Assembly (NCBI RefSeq): GCF_024721155.1
Contig: NZ_JAHVAP010000006.1
Span: 124,001 to 188,000 of the forward strand
From: Mucilaginibacter phenanthrenivorans
Lineage (GTDB): Bacteria; Bacteroidota; Bacteroidia; Sphingobacteriales; Sphingobacteriaceae
Length of the DNA: 64,000 bases
Direction: 5' to 3'
In this document: one piece after another, positions 17,572-26,615 of the stretch
Numbering within the stretch: the stretch's first letter is position 1
Layout of the letters: the number at the start of each line of letters is the position of its first letter
The notes under the pieces: model-generated
The model's database searches: none
What the model was told of the DNA's origin: nothing
The model's input: the letters and a program-made list of their open reading frames with translations, nothing else
Position numbers and translations under genes: made by a program

Positions 17572-18030
17572 ATGAAGAAGTTACTACCTGCCATTATCCT
17601 ATTGATGATTTCCATCAGCACCTTCGCCCAACAATCTGCAACGGATGGTGTTAAACAATCTATCAACACCATGTTCGATGCCATGCGCAAGGGCGACAGC
17701 ACCCTGCTGAAATCCGTTTTTGCTAAGGAAATGGTATTACAAAGCGTTTCAACAGGCAAAGACGGCAAATCTGCTATCTCAACTGACAGCGCCAATGATT
17801 TTGCAAAGATCATTGGCACCCCACATACAGGCGTTTATGACGAGCGTATTGTTTACGGCGATATAAAAATTGACGGCGACCTGGCCAGCGTTTGGGCTCC
17901 CTATAAATTTTACCTGGGCGATAAATTCAGTCATTGTGGGGTTGATGTGTTTTCGCTAATGAAAACTGCCAATGGTTGGAAAATAATTTATATTGTTGAT
18001 ACCAGGCGAAAGGATAATTGTATTGAATAG
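17572..18030 (+). CDS. secreted SnoaL/NTF2-like protein
   Basis: 152 residues. A signal peptide (MKKLLPAIILLMISISTFAQ) is followed by a single NTF2-like cone-fold domain: a start helix (GVKQSINTMFDAMRKGD), a middle strand region (DLASVWAPYKFYLGDKFSHCGVD, shown only in part as the typical SnoaL-like core) and the final GWKIIYIVDTRR. Members are mostly of unknown function or act as small enzymes or binding proteins. It is a lone gene, convergent with the LytTR regulator. Confidence 0.8.
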   Translation: MKKLLPAIILLMISISTFAQQSATDGVKQSINTMFDAMRKGDSTLLKSVFAKEMVLQSVSTGKDGKSAISTDSANDFAKIIGTPHTGVYDERIVYGDIKIDGDLASVWAPYKFYLGDKFSHCGVDVFSLMKTANGWKIIYIVDTRRKDNCIE

Positions 18031-18039
18031 TTTTTCTAA

Positions 18040-18108
18040 GGCCATAGTCTGTAGTCTTGAGTCAATATTTAAAAAGACTCAGAACTAACGACTTCCGACT
18101 TAAGACTT
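18040..18108. repeat. GACTTAAGACT word repeat, copy 1
   Basis: Variants of AGTCTTGAGTC and their complement (AAGACTCAG, GACTTAAGACTT) lie between two convergent genes and can form a hairpin. The same vocabulary occurs at 25523-25606. Confidence 0.65.
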
Positions 18109-18822
18109 CTCTATCACCTTATAAAACCCATCCCGGTAACTATCTCCTACCGGGATAATCGTATCCCCGATAAAGATGCGGCTGCGTTCAACCGAGCTGA
18201 TGTGCCTTAGGGAGATGATATAAGATTTATGTACCCTGATAAATTCAACGGCAGGCAGTTGTTCTTCAATTTTCTTTAGCGGCTGCAGGCTCATTACCCG
18301 GCCCGCTGTAGTATTGAGGGAAACGTAATTTTGCAACGCTTCGATATATAAAATATCAACCAGGTTTATTTTTTGGATGCGGTGCTCTGTCTTTACAAAT
18401 AAATATTCCGCAGGTTTTTCGGTAACTACTATTGGCGCAGCCTTGATGTTACTATTCGGCTGAATTGCAATTAAGTTAAATGCTTTTTCCGCAGCACGGT
18501 AAAATCGTTCAAACGCGATAGGCTTTAGCAAGTAATCCACCACGTCGTGCTCGTAGCCATCCAGCGCATATTCCGTATAGGCCGTGGTGAGGACTATTTT
18601 GCATTGCTTTCCGGATATTTTTATAAACTGAATGCCGGTTAGTTCGGGCATTTGAATATCCAGGAACACAAGGTCGATGTTTTGTTCACGAACTATATTC
18701 AGCCCCTCAATAGGATTGGTAGTAGTGGCCACAAGCTCAAGAAAAGGCACCTTACGCGTATAATCAGCCAGGATGTCAATAGCTAAAGGTTTATCATCAA
18801 TTATAAGGCACCTCAATTTCAT
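18100..18822 (-). CDS. LytTR-family response regulator
   Basis: 240 residues. A receiver domain with phospho-acceptor D55 (LVFLDIQMPE) and acidic pocket D9-D10 is followed by a LytTR DNA-binding domain (about 135-238; FIRVHKSYIISLRHI is typical). It acts as a transcription factor for its cognate kinase, whose gene overlaps it by four bases upstream (ATGA-type junction at 18819-18822), so the pair is translationally coupled. The target genes are unknown. Confidence 0.95.
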   Translation of the reverse strand: MKLRCLIIDDKPLAIDILADYTRKVPFLELVATTTNPIEGLNIVREQNIDLVFLDIQMPELTGIQFIKISGKQCKIVLTTAYTEYALDGYEHDVVDYLLKPIAFERFYRAAEKAFNLIAIQPNSNIKAAPIVVTEKPAEYLFVKTEHRIQKINLVDILYIEALQNYVSLNTTAGRVMSLQPLKKIEEQLPAVEFIRVHKSYIISLRHISSVERSRIFIGDTIIPVGDSYRDGFYKVIEKS

Positions 18823-19877
18823 GTCAATTGCAGCGTTAAGTTAACGGTATAAAATTCAGGTGCATCGTCAATGGTTAAAATATGCTTCACCGGGTACATC
18901 AGTTCCAGCCTGCGGCGTACATTGTTCAAGCCGATACCGGATGTTTTATCCTTCTGATGGTCGTTCTTTTTGTTGCGAACGCTAAATTGAATTTCTTCAT
19001 TTGTGGCGTGCAAGCTAATATCTACCGGACTAACCGCATCGTTTAGCACACCGTGCTTAAAGGCATTCTCTACAAAGGCAATTAAAAGCAATGTGGCTAT
19101 TTGTTGCCCGCCGATATAGCCCTCTATGTTAAAATTTATGCAAGCCGCGCCCTTGGTGCTGATCCGTTGTAACGCTATCACGTTTTCCAGGTAACTAACC
19201 TCGCTTTGCAGCGAAACGGTGTTCTGCCCGCCCTCCCGCAGCATGTAACGCAGGATTTCTGACAACTTCAGTAAAGCCGCCGGCGCCTGTTCCGACTGCT
19301 GGTAAGTGAGCGAATAAATGTCATTAATGCTGTTAAACAAAAAATGGGGGTTTAATTGCGAGCGCAAAAAAGTTAGTTCTGCAGTAGCTTTTTCCTTTTC
19401 AAATTCCTGTTGCCGCTGGCGGGCCCTGTACCAGTCCTCAACAAAAAAATACATGAGCCCATAAACAAAATAGCTTGGGAAGTAAACAAAGAAAACATTG
19501 GTTAGATAACGCCCTGGAGAATAGGGGTGCCCTCTATAGTTATCAAAATTTAAAACCGGGACAAAAAAATAGTATTCCATTACATAACGGAATGCCACAA
19601 TAAAGAAAAACAACATTACAGCCAGCAGTGCTGCGTTTACGTACTTCTTCTTTTCAATAAGCTGAGGAGCTACCAGCAGGCAGGCGCTATAAAAGCAGGT
19701 TACAGGCAGCAGCAGGAACCCTATTTCAATAATTGAGTACCTGCAAAACAGTTGCAGGTCGATTGGCCGGCTCTGGTGTCCGCTCAAAATCCCCCTCCCT
19801 ATTGAGCCCCATAGGTTATTGGCCAATAAGAGCACCCAAAAAGTTATATGCAGTATTATAACGTACTTGCGTTTCAT
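18819..19877 (-). CDS. LytS/YehU-type sensor histidine kinase
   Basis: 352 residues. The N-terminal half has about four membrane helices (roughly 8-22, 50-70, 82-105, 127-147) with no extracellular sensor domain of note. A short coiled coil (150-168) leads into the His_kinase domain with the phospho-acceptor H178 in SQLNPHFLFNSIND, and an HATPase domain with GIGLNNVRRRLELMY. It is the first gene of a two-gene operon with the LytTR regulator. The signal is unknown. Confidence 0.94.
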   Translation of the reverse strand: MKRKYVIILHITFWVLLLANNLWGSIGRGILSGHQSRPIDLQLFCRYSIIEIGFLLLPVTCFYSACLLVAPQLIEKKKYVNAALLAVMLFFFIVAFRYVMEYYFFVPVLNFDNYRGHPYSPGRYLTNVFFVYFPSYFVYGLMYFFVEDWYRARQRQQEFEKEKATAELTFLRSQLNPHFLFNSINDIYSLTYQQSEQAPAALLKLSEILRYMLREGGQNTVSLQSEVSYLENVIALQRISTKGAACINFNIEGYIGGQQIATLLLIAFVENAFKHGVLNDAVSPVDISLHATNEEIQFSVRNKKNDHQKDKTSGIGLNNVRRRLELMYPVKHILTIDDAPEFYTVNLTLQLT

Positions 19878-20078
19878 CGCTTAAAGATAAAACAGCTTTA
19901 CAGCTTATTGTCATCCAAATACATGAACGCCTAAAATTTAATGACGAACGCTTTTATTTTTAGTTCAACATCAAGACAAGGCGATATCGGGGTTCATCAA
20001 TAAAATTTCCCGGTTCATCAATCGTAATTTTTAGAAGGCTTTATTCGCTTCATGTTTGTGCCATTAAATTTTATCAAC

Positions 20079-21134
20079 ATGAAAAAAATATTAGTCATCA
20101 GCCTGATCGCGCTACTACCGGCAGTGGCGTTTTGCCAGGATCAGCTTAAGGTAACCGTTCATCCGGGAGTTGAGCTGTTTACCATTGTACAGATCCTGGG
20201 AGATAAATACCCGCAGCCCAATCCATCGGCGTATAGCAAGGAAGTGATGGATTATTTCGGGAAATACAAAGATCATCCGGCCGTAAAAAAGGTGATGTCA
20301 TTCGACAAAACCTATACCGACCTGGTTGAGCTTGGCTGGTGTATGAGCGATTTCCCGAATATCAAGATCTATGAACCTGTGGAAATGAGCTGGTATAAAA
20401 TGTACGGCAAGGAAAACGTACTGGAATACATCAAGCTTTGTAAAGACTTCTTTAATGATACCCACTTCTGGGATTTCTTCCAGCAGCACCAGGCGCGTTA
20501 TACCAAATGGGGCGACGAGCTGAAGGCCAACGTTGATTCGGGCAAACTCATCAGGAAGCTGCAGGATTTTTACAAATACGATACAGACATTCACTGGTAT
20601 ATCTGCATCGACCCGCTAAATAGCTGGGGTTCGCATGCCATTATGACCAAGACCCTTAATCCCCAATTTTCCGATTGGTTGGTTTACAATACCGGCTATT
20701 TTAAGGAGGGCGGCTCCGTTAACACCGACCCTGTTTTTGAGTTTAAGAACTTCGAGAACCTGGTTTGGCATGAGGGCAGCCATGTATACATCAACACCTT
20801 ACTTAAAAAGTATGAAAAGGAGATTGCCGATATGAGCTACCTGTTCAACAAGGATGATGAGGGGATGCACCGCAACCAGATCAGCAACTGGGCTTATTGT
20901 TTCGACGAAAACATGGTAAGATCGATAACTGCGTCGCTTTATAAAAAATACCGCAACGAACAGGCCTACAAACGCCAGGTGGCGCGTGAAACCGCAAACA
21001 ATTTCATTTATGTAGAGGGTTTAGCGCCGTTTATTTACGACAATTATCTCAACTCAAACAAGTACAAAAACTTTGCTGATTTTTTCCCGGAGATTTTGAA
21101 GTATTTGAAAGAGAAATATCCGAAGAAATCCTGA
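20079..21134 (+). CDS. secreted DUF4932-type protein with HEXXH zinc-protease motif
   Basis: About 351 residues from the ATG at 20079 (MKKILVISLIALL), which gives a clean signal peptide ending in VAFC/Q; the upstream frame from 20052 is less likely. The motif W-H231-E-G-S-H235 fits a gluzincin-type zinc site. The N-terminal VHPGVELFTIVQILG resembles the start of DUF4932 proteins. Probable periplasmic or secreted metalloprotease, but activity has not been inferred beyond the motif. It is divergent from the sensor kinase. Confidence 0.75.
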   Translation: MKKILVISLIALLPAVAFCQDQLKVTVHPGVELFTIVQILGDKYPQPNPSAYSKEVMDYFGKYKDHPAVKKVMSFDKTYTDLVELGWCMSDFPNIKIYEPVEMSWYKMYGKENVLEYIKLCKDFFNDTHFWDFFQQHQARYTKWGDELKANVDSGKLIRKLQDFYKYDTDIHWYICIDPLNSWGSHAIMTKTLNPQFSDWLVYNTGYFKEGGSVNTDPVFEFKNFENLVWHEGSHVYINTLLKKYEKEIADMSYLFNKDDEGMHRNQISNWAYCFDENMVRSITASLYKKYRNEQAYKRQVARETANNFIYVEGLAPFIYDNYLNSNKYKNFADFFPEILKYLKEKYPKKS

Positions 21135-21146
21135 TTTTAATAAAAC

Positions 21147-21245
21147 TTTGTCATTGCGAGCGATAGCGTGGCAACCTCGTCGCAAGCAGAGCGGATATGC
21201 ATGGCGACGAGGTTGCTTCACTCGTTCCTCGTTCGCAATGACAAA
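21147..21245. repeat. CATTGCGAG-family palindromic repeat, copy 2
   Basis: TTTGTCATTGCGAGCGATAG at the left is mirrored by TTCGCAATGACAAA at the right, with GGCAACCTCGTCGC / GCGACGAGGTTGC pairing inside. It lies between convergent genes. Confidence 0.85.
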
Positions 21246-21272
21246 ATTGGAGATAGTAGTTTTTAATTGATA

Positions 21273-22691
21273 TTACCCAAACAATATTCCAAACACCTCT
21301 TCAATATTACTTACCACCCGTACCTCTATCTTATAGCGGGACAGATCGATCTTTTTCCTGTCCTGGCCGCCTGCAGGCAGGTTATATTTAGAAATAAAGA
21401 TCTGTTCGAAACCTAGTTTCTGTGCCTCGGCAATGCGTTGCTCCACGCGGTTAACTGCGCGGATCTCGCCTGATAAACCGATCTCGCCCGCGAAGCATGT
21501 TTTTGTGGAAATAGCGATATCCTCATGCGATGAAATGATGGCTACAGCCAACCCAAGGTCGATAGCAGGGTCCTCTACCCTGATGCCGCCGGTGATGTTT
21601 AAGAACACGTCCTTTGCGCCAAGCTTAAACCCGCAGCGCTTTTCAAGCACAGCCAGCAACATACTCATGCGCTTGGTATCAAAGCCCGTAGCGGTACGCT
21701 GTGGGGTGCCATAGGCCGAAATACTTACCAATGCCTGGGTTTCTATCAGCATTGGGCGCATCCCCTCTAAGGTAGCCGAAATTGTAATCCCGCTTAAAGG
21801 TTCATCGCGTTGAGAAAGCAGGATCTCCGACGGATTGGAAACTTCCCTCAACCCCTCGCCAAGCATTTCATAAATCCCAAGTTCCGATGACGAGCCAAAG
21901 CGATTTTTCACCGTGCGCAAAATGCGGTATACATGGTGCCTGTCACCCTCAAACTGCAGAACGGTATCAACCATATGTTCCAATATCTTCGGACCGGCAA
22001 TCATGCCATCCTTGGTAATGTGGCCGATCAAAAATACCGGCGTAGAACTTTCCTTTGCAAAACGCAGCATTTCTGCAGTACATTCCCTAACCTGCGACAC
22101 ACTCCCCGGCGTAGATTCAATATGCGCGGAATGTAAAGTCTGGATAGAATCGATCACCACCAAATCAGGCTCCAAAGCTTCAATCTGTTTAAATATGTTT
22201 TGGGTTGATGTCTCTGTTAATATAAAACAGCCGCTTCCTAATACTCCCCCTTCAGGGGGTTGGGGGGCCAACCTCTCAGCCCTCATCTTTATCTGCCGGT
22301 CGCTTTCCTCACCGGATACATAAAGCACCTTCAAATTCGGCATGTTCAGGGCTAATTGCAACATCAATGTTGATTTACCTATGCCCGGCTCCCCGCCTAT
22401 CAATACTAATGACCCTGCAACAATTCCACCGCCCAAAACGCGGTTAAATTCTGCATCAGGGGTTAGCAGCCTGTCTTCTTCGGTAAAGGTAATATCGGCA
22501 ACCTGCACCGGCTTATTAGCGCGCTGCTGGGTGGTTGAGGCAGTCTTCCAGTTGGGAACCGATACGTTTGCCTTTTCAATTACTTCCTCAACAAAGGTGT
22601 TCCACTGTGAACACGACGGACATTTACCCAGCCACTTAGCCGATTCATAGCCACAGCTCTGACAGAAATATGCAATTTTTGATTTGGCCAA
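21273..22691 (-). CDS. radA: DNA repair protein RadA/Sms, carrying a repeat-derived insert
   Basis: 472 residues. The C4 zinc finger is C10/C13...C24/C27, Walker A GEPGIGKS is at 100-107, the RadA KNRFG motif follows, and a Lon-like C-terminal domain is present. It aids branch migration in recombination. The start is TTG at 22691 (MAKSKIAYFC is the normal family start). Residues 142-154, in the loop after MRAERL, read APQPPEGGVLGSG and are encoded by a copy of the CCCCCTGAAGGGGG palindrome also seen at 49747. The frame stays open, so the protein is probably functional with an enlarged loop. Confidence 0.95.
   Translation of the reverse strand: MAKSKIAYFCQSCGYESAKWLGKCPSCSQWNTFVEEVIEKANVSVPNWKTASTTQQRANKPVQVADITFTEEDRLLTPDAEFNRVLGGGIVAGSLVLIGGEPGIGKSTLMLQLALNMPNLKVLYVSGEESDRQIKMRAERLAPQPPEGGVLGSGCFILTETSTQNIFKQIEALEPDLVVIDSIQTLHSAHIESTPGSVSQVRECTAEMLRFAKESSTPVFLIGHITKDGMIAGPKILEHMVDTVLQFEGDRHHVYRILRTVKNRFGSSSELGIYEMLGEGLREVSNPSEILLSQRDEPLSGITISATLEGMRPMLIETQALVSISAYGTPQRTATGFDTKRMSMLLAVLEKRCGFKLGAKDVFLNITGGIRVEDPAIDLGLAVAIISSHEDIAISTKTCFAGEIGLSGEIRAVNRVEQRIAEAQKLGFEQIFISKYNLPAGGQDRKKIDLSRYKIEVRVVSNIEEVFGILFG
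22238..22272 (-). repeat. CCCCCTGAAGGGGG palindrome inside radA coding sequence
   Basis: On the radA sense strand this segment aligns with 49747-49777, running through CCCCCCA, CCCCCT and AAGGGGGAGTAT with about two mismatches. It adds roughly a dozen codons to radA without breaking the frame. Confidence 0.8.
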
Positions 22692-22730
22692 TTGATTTAC
22701 AATTTTAGAATTACGATTTACGAATATTAT

Positions 22731-22814
22731 TGCGATCTCCGTGCCTTCTCTGCTAACTCTGTGGTTATTATTTACCGCGGAGACACGGAGAGAAAACGCC
22801 AGGTAACACAGAGC
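22731..22814. repeat. palindromic repeat of the TCTCCGTG...CACGGAGA type
   Basis: The left arm GATCTCCGTGCCTTCTCTG with AACTCTGTGGTTA is mirrored by TACCGCGGAGACACGGAGAG and ACACAGAG. It sits between the starts/ends of radA and the next minus-strand gene. Confidence 0.7.
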
Positions 22815-22835
22815 TAATCTTATGCGTCACCATTA

Positions 22836-23660
22836 TTAATTATTTGAATTTATTGCCGCTACTATACTTTTATTTATCGCAGCATACAAAGCTGCCGAAA
22901 GTTCATCATAAGCTTTCTTATCTTTTTCAATTTTAAAACCCAGGTCGTTCCATGAGCCCATGCCTCCGAAAACCCACGCCAGTCCCGCAGCAAACAAAAC
23001 CTCCCGTGCAGCTAATGAATAGTTTTCGGTTACCACCAGGTCGGTGTGGTAAAATCCTGCAGATGGCTCATCACTTTCTAGCGCCTTCTGCGCCCTGGTA
23101 AACACATCCGCCCAATTATTCAACTTATGCTTGTTTGCGAATGCTGTGATCATCAACAAAGCATCAGCTAATTCATTTTTTGTCTCCAACAAATCAAACT
23201 GCTGGTTTACTATAGGCTGATCCCATGCGGTGTTGCCATATTTTATGCTCCAGATCCTTTTGTCAGCAGCATCCTTATTGGTCACCGTCCAGTTGTTTGC
23301 ATAGAAATCCGAATATTTGTTAAAGATAGCTTCTAGCAGCCATGTTCCGCCACCGCCAACAAAACCGGCCAGCTTATGGTCAGGGCCTCTGGTTTGATCT
23401 TTTGAGCTCTCGTAAAATACACGCAGCGCTTTACACTTTTCCTTCTTTAACAGTTTGAACCATTTATAAGGATCATCAGCTATCTCAACTTCCTTAAATT
23501 CAGAAGAAAAGAGCTTCTTTCTAAATGCCACAAACTTAACCCCATTACAAAACCGGAATACAGAGTTTTCAGGATAGAAATTTTCAGGCATTACGCCCGA
23601 ATCCAAAAATTCATTCCCATATGAAACCAATGAAATAAGCTGGGCTAATGTACCTGTCAT
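22836..23660 (-). CDS. protein of unknown function
   Basis: About 274 residues from the ATG at 23660 (MTGTLAQLIS); a GTG at 23684 would add eight. No signal peptide and no membrane helix. I see no known family: the chain has a Gly-rich turn (GFVGGGGTWLLEA) and a C-terminal WVFGGMGSWNDLGF segment that looks conserved. Composition is that of a soluble cytoplasmic protein. It lies downstream of the RNase G gene, separated by a TGTGCGGAT repeat block. Confidence 0.7.
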   Translation of the reverse strand: MTGTLAQLISLVSYGNEFLDSGVMPENFYPENSVFRFCNGVKFVAFRKKLFSSEFKEVEIADDPYKWFKLLKKEKCKALRVFYESSKDQTRGPDHKLAGFVGGGGTWLLEAIFNKYSDFYANNWTVTNKDAADKRIWSIKYGNTAWDQPIVNQQFDLLETKNELADALLMITAFANKHKLNNWADVFTRAQKALESDEPSAGFYHTDLVVTENYSLAAREVLFAAGLAWVFGGMGSWNDLGFKIEKDKKAYDELSAALYAAINKSIVAAINSNN

Positions 23661-23718
23661 TAAACAAAACGCTTTACGATCCACGAAAATACTAAAAATA
23701 ATAGCAAAAGAAAGAACA

Positions 23719-23858
23719 ATGTGCGGATTTTTGATGTGCGGATGTGCGGATTAAAAATGCAAATAGGGTCTTAAAAAAAATGTGCGAACCTCTTTCGAAG
23801 TCCGCACATTCAATATTTTCTCTCATCCGCACATTCTCACATCCGGAATTCGCACATT
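23719..23858. repeat. TGTGCGGAT-family palindromic repeat cluster
   Basis: AATGTGCGGATTTTTGATGT and GCGGATGTGCGGATT at the left are mirrored by TCCGCACATT, ATCCGCACATT and TTCGCACATT at the right. The block ends at the RNase G stop codon. Confidence 0.8.
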
Positions 23859-25404
23859 ACAACTTTATTTCTTCAGCACCTGAGAAGAAGTGAAATTCAG
23901 TGATCTGGTAAGCAGGATTGCTTTTAACCTTAATCCACTGGTTGTATTTCATGAACCATTTTACCTGGCGGTTTATAAAGCCCTTCTTAATGTAAGCTTC
24001 AATATAAGGGTGAACAATAAGTGTAATGTTCTTCTCGTTCTGTTCAACCAAAATATAGTTAAAGTTGGTTTCGATATCATCAAGCAATAAAATAGTAGGC
24101 CTGATGGCACCGGTACCGTTACAAGTTGGGCAAACCTCATTGGTAACAATGTTCATTTCAGGGCGCACACGCTGACGGGTTATTTGTACCAGGCCAAATT
24201 TACTTGGCGGCAAAATTGTATGCTTAGCCCTGTCGTGCGCCATTTCGCCGCGCAGGTAGTCAAACAGGTCCTTGCGGTTGTTTGGCTTGTGCATATCTAT
24301 AAAGTCGATAACCACAATGCCGCCCATATCACGCAGCCTAAGCTGGCGTGCAATTTCCTTGGCAGCCTCCTTATTCACCTGGAAAGCATTCTCCTCCTGG
24401 TTCTCTTTACTAGCCGTGCGGTTACCGCTGTTTACATCGATAACGTGCAGCGCTTCGGTATGCTCAATAACCAGGTAGGCGCCGCCTGCAAGGTTTACTG
24501 TTTTACCAAAGGCTCCCTTTATCTGCTTGTCAATGCCGTAATGCTCGAATATCGGCACACTGTTTTTATGGAACCTAACGATGCTCTCCAAATCAGGCGA
24601 GATCTCATGAACGTAAGAGCGAACCTCTTCGAACATGCTGTTATCATTCACATAAATGTGCTGAAAATCCGGGTTTAAAATATCACGCAGCAAAGTTGAT
24701 GTGCGGTCAATCTCGCCGAGTGCCTTTTTAGCAGGCTCAATGGATGGCAGGCGCGTAATAAACGACTCCCACTTCGAGATCAGGTCCAGCAGATCTTTTT
24801 GCAGCTCAACCACACCCTTATTTTCAGATACGGTGCGGATAATAACTCCAAAATGCTTCGGCTTAATACTTTCAACAATTTTACGCAAACGGGTACGCTC
24901 GGTGTTGCTCTTTATCTTTTTCGAGATAGAGATAACCTCCGAAAACGGCACCAATACTACGTATCGTCCGGCTATAGATATATCTGAACTTAAGCGCGGG
25001 CCCTTTGTTGAAATGGGCTCCTTGGCTATCTGTACAGGTATAAGCTGATTCTTTGATAATAACTCCGAGATCTTACCCCCTTTATTAATATCAGCATCAA
25101 GCTTAAAATTATCTAAAAGCTTTGACTGGTATCCCCCGCTACGTACTTGCTTGGTCAGCTTAAGCAGGCTCTGCACCTGCGGACCAAGATCAAGGTAATG
25201 CAAAAAGGCATCCTTCTCGTAGCCTACGTCAACAAAAGCAGCATTCAACCCGGGCATGATCTTTTTGATCCGGCCGAGGTAGATGTCACCAACAGTATAA
25301 TTGTTGCTGATCTGCTCTTTGTGTAGTTCTACAAGCTGTTTGTCCTGTAATAATGCAATAGTAGTCCCGCTGGGGGATGAATCGATAATTAATTCTTTTA
25401 TCAA
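23857..25404 (-). CDS. rng: ribonuclease G/E family endoribonuclease
   Basis: 515 residues, typical of RNase G. It contains an N-terminal S1-like RNA-binding region (GDIYLGRIKKIMPGLNAAFV split around residues 38-60), the catalytic domain with metal ligands in VIDVNSG and FIDMH, and the zinc-link CPTCNGTG near residue 430. It processes rRNA and mRNA in the cytoplasm. The start is TTG at 25404 (MIKELIIDSSPSG), since no in-frame ATG fits. The next gene upstream is separated by a 200-base gap holding a word repeat. Confidence 0.94.
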   Translation of the reverse strand: MIKELIIDSSPSGTTIALLQDKQLVELHKEQISNNYTVGDIYLGRIKKIMPGLNAAFVDVGYEKDAFLHYLDLGPQVQSLLKLTKQVRSGGYQSKLLDNFKLDADINKGGKISELLSKNQLIPVQIAKEPISTKGPRLSSDISIAGRYVVLVPFSEVISISKKIKSNTERTRLRKIVESIKPKHFGVIIRTVSENKGVVELQKDLLDLISKWESFITRLPSIEPAKKALGEIDRTSTLLRDILNPDFQHIYVNDNSMFEEVRSYVHEISPDLESIVRFHKNSVPIFEHYGIDKQIKGAFGKTVNLAGGAYLVIEHTEALHVIDVNSGNRTASKENQEENAFQVNKEAAKEIARQLRLRDMGGIVVIDFIDMHKPNNRKDLFDYLRGEMAHDRAKHTILPPSKFGLVQITRQRVRPEMNIVTNEVCPTCNGTGAIRPTILLLDDIETNFNYILVEQNEKNITLIVHPYIEAYIKKGFINRQVKWFMKYNQWIKVKSNPAYQITEFHFFSGAEEIKL

Positions 25405-25522
25405 CTGCTACTCCATTTCTTAAAGCGGTTATTAAACCGCACGTTAATAAGTGGGTAAAAAACAAAATCGCCTGTTGTAAATAAACAGGAATATAAGCCG
25501 GGGGTATTAGTGTGGGAAGTAG

Positions 25523-25606
25523 ATAGTCTTAAGTCCTGAGTCGGTAGCACCGAATCAATAAAACATCGAATAGACTTTAGACTTACAACTAAAGACTATC
25601 GACTTA
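25523..25606. repeat. GACTTAAGACT word repeat, copy 2
   Basis: AGTCTTAAGTCCTGAGTCGG at the left and AGACTTTAGACTTACAACTA / AAGACTATCGACTTAA at the right repeat the vocabulary seen at 18040-18108. Confidence 0.65.
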
Positions 25607-25616
25607 ACAACACTGC

Positions 25617-25706
25617 TTATTTTTTCTTATGTCTGTTCTTTCTTAAACGCTTTTTGCGTTTATGGGTAGCCATTTTGTGTCTTTTACGTTTTTTACCGCT
25701 GGGCAT
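25617..25706 (-). CDS. 29-residue basic COX24/AURKAIP1-type small ribosomal protein
   Basis: A tiny frame from ATG (25706) to TAA (25617): it starts MPSGKKRKRHKMATHKRKKR and ends RHKKK. More than half the residues are Lys or Arg. The KMATHKRKKRLRK core is the signature of the short Bacteroidota AURKAIP1/COX24-domain proteins, relatives of mitochondrial mS38, thought to be ribosome-associated. It is 22 bases downstream of the TPR gene and probably on the HU-TPR transcript. It is too short for most gene callers. Confidence 0.85.
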   Translation of the reverse strand: MPSGKKRKRHKMATHKRKKRLRKNRHKKK

Positions 25707-25727
25707 AATAATAATTTTTATTTGTGA

Positions 25728-26603
25728 TTAATTCTTTAATTCCTTTATGTATTGGTCAATCTGCTGAGTAAATTGTGGATCAGACATCATTTCCTTACAT
25801 TTTTCGTAGGCGTCGATAGCTTCCTTTTTTTGTCCTAATTGCTTGTAACTTTCAGCGAGGTAGAAATAAGGTTCGGCCTCGGCCTTCTGTGCAATTACTG
25901 TTTTAAACCTTGCTACAGCTTTTTCGTACTGCCCGCTTTTCATTGCAAATAAACCAAGGCTTAAGTTTGCATTGTGGTTTTTAGGATCCTGCTTAACAAC
26001 GTCAAGCAGCAGCATGATACCTTGCATTGGCGAACCTCCGTCCGGATCAGTAATACCTGAACTGGTTTGGTTTACATAAGCAATACCTAAACCGGTTTTA
26101 GCATCAAGATCGGCTGAATTAAGCTTAACGGCGTTTTTATAGCTTGCAATTGCGTTTATAACAAATGTAGGCTGCGCCGCCGTATCCTGTGTGCGCTTGT
26201 AGGCATCATTAAAGTGGCTGCCGGCATTTACCCATTCATCAAACTTGTTTTCCTTTTCGGCAACAGCCTGGTAGTAAAATGCTGCCGGCCCTGGTTGATT
26301 TACATCGTCCCAAAGCTTTGCCAATTTCTTTTCCAGGCTCAGTTTGTCTGACTCATCCATGGCCTTTTTTAACCGGGCCTCGGTGTCATTGATCTGTGCC
26401 GATAGTGCAGGACCTATTAAAATTTTAGATGCCGATGATACCATAGTTACATCTACAGTAGTAACCGGCTTGCTTGGGGCGGCGGCGGGTTTTGAATGTC
26501 CCGCATCCTCCTTAGCTTTGATAAGCCCTTTAACAGGCATAAAAAACAAACAGGTCATAACAGCAAAAACTATTGCAACTACTACTATTTGTTTTTTATG
26601 CAT
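25728..26603 (-). CDS. membrane-anchored tetratricopeptide repeat protein
   Basis: 291 residues. One N-terminal helix (about 5-23, QIVVVAIVFAVMTCLFFMPV) anchors it, a Pro/Ala-rich linker follows (35-48), and several TPR helices fill the rest (DLDAKTGLGIAYVNQ, HNANLSLGLFAMKSGQYEKA, AEPYFYLAESYKQLGQKKEA). Probable scaffold in the periplasm. It lies 12 bases downstream of the HU gene, so the two are very likely co-transcribed. Confidence 0.88.
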   Translation of the reverse strand: MHKKQIVVVAIVFAVMTCLFFMPVKGLIKAKEDAGHSKPAAAPSKPVTTVDVTMVSSASKILIGPALSAQINDTEARLKKAMDESDKLSLEKKLAKLWDDVNQPGPAAFYYQAVAEKENKFDEWVNAGSHFNDAYKRTQDTAAQPTFVINAIASYKNAVKLNSADLDAKTGLGIAYVNQTSSGITDPDGGSPMQGIMLLLDVVKQDPKNHNANLSLGLFAMKSGQYEKAVARFKTVIAQKAEAEPYFYLAESYKQLGQKKEAIDAYEKCKEMMSDPQFTQQIDQYIKELKN

Positions 26604-26615
26604 TGTGCCGTAAAA

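Noticed and set aside
24184..24678. 164-codon plus-strand frame inside the RNase G gene
   Set aside because: Antisense shadow of a conserved catalytic domain, with no family match of its own.
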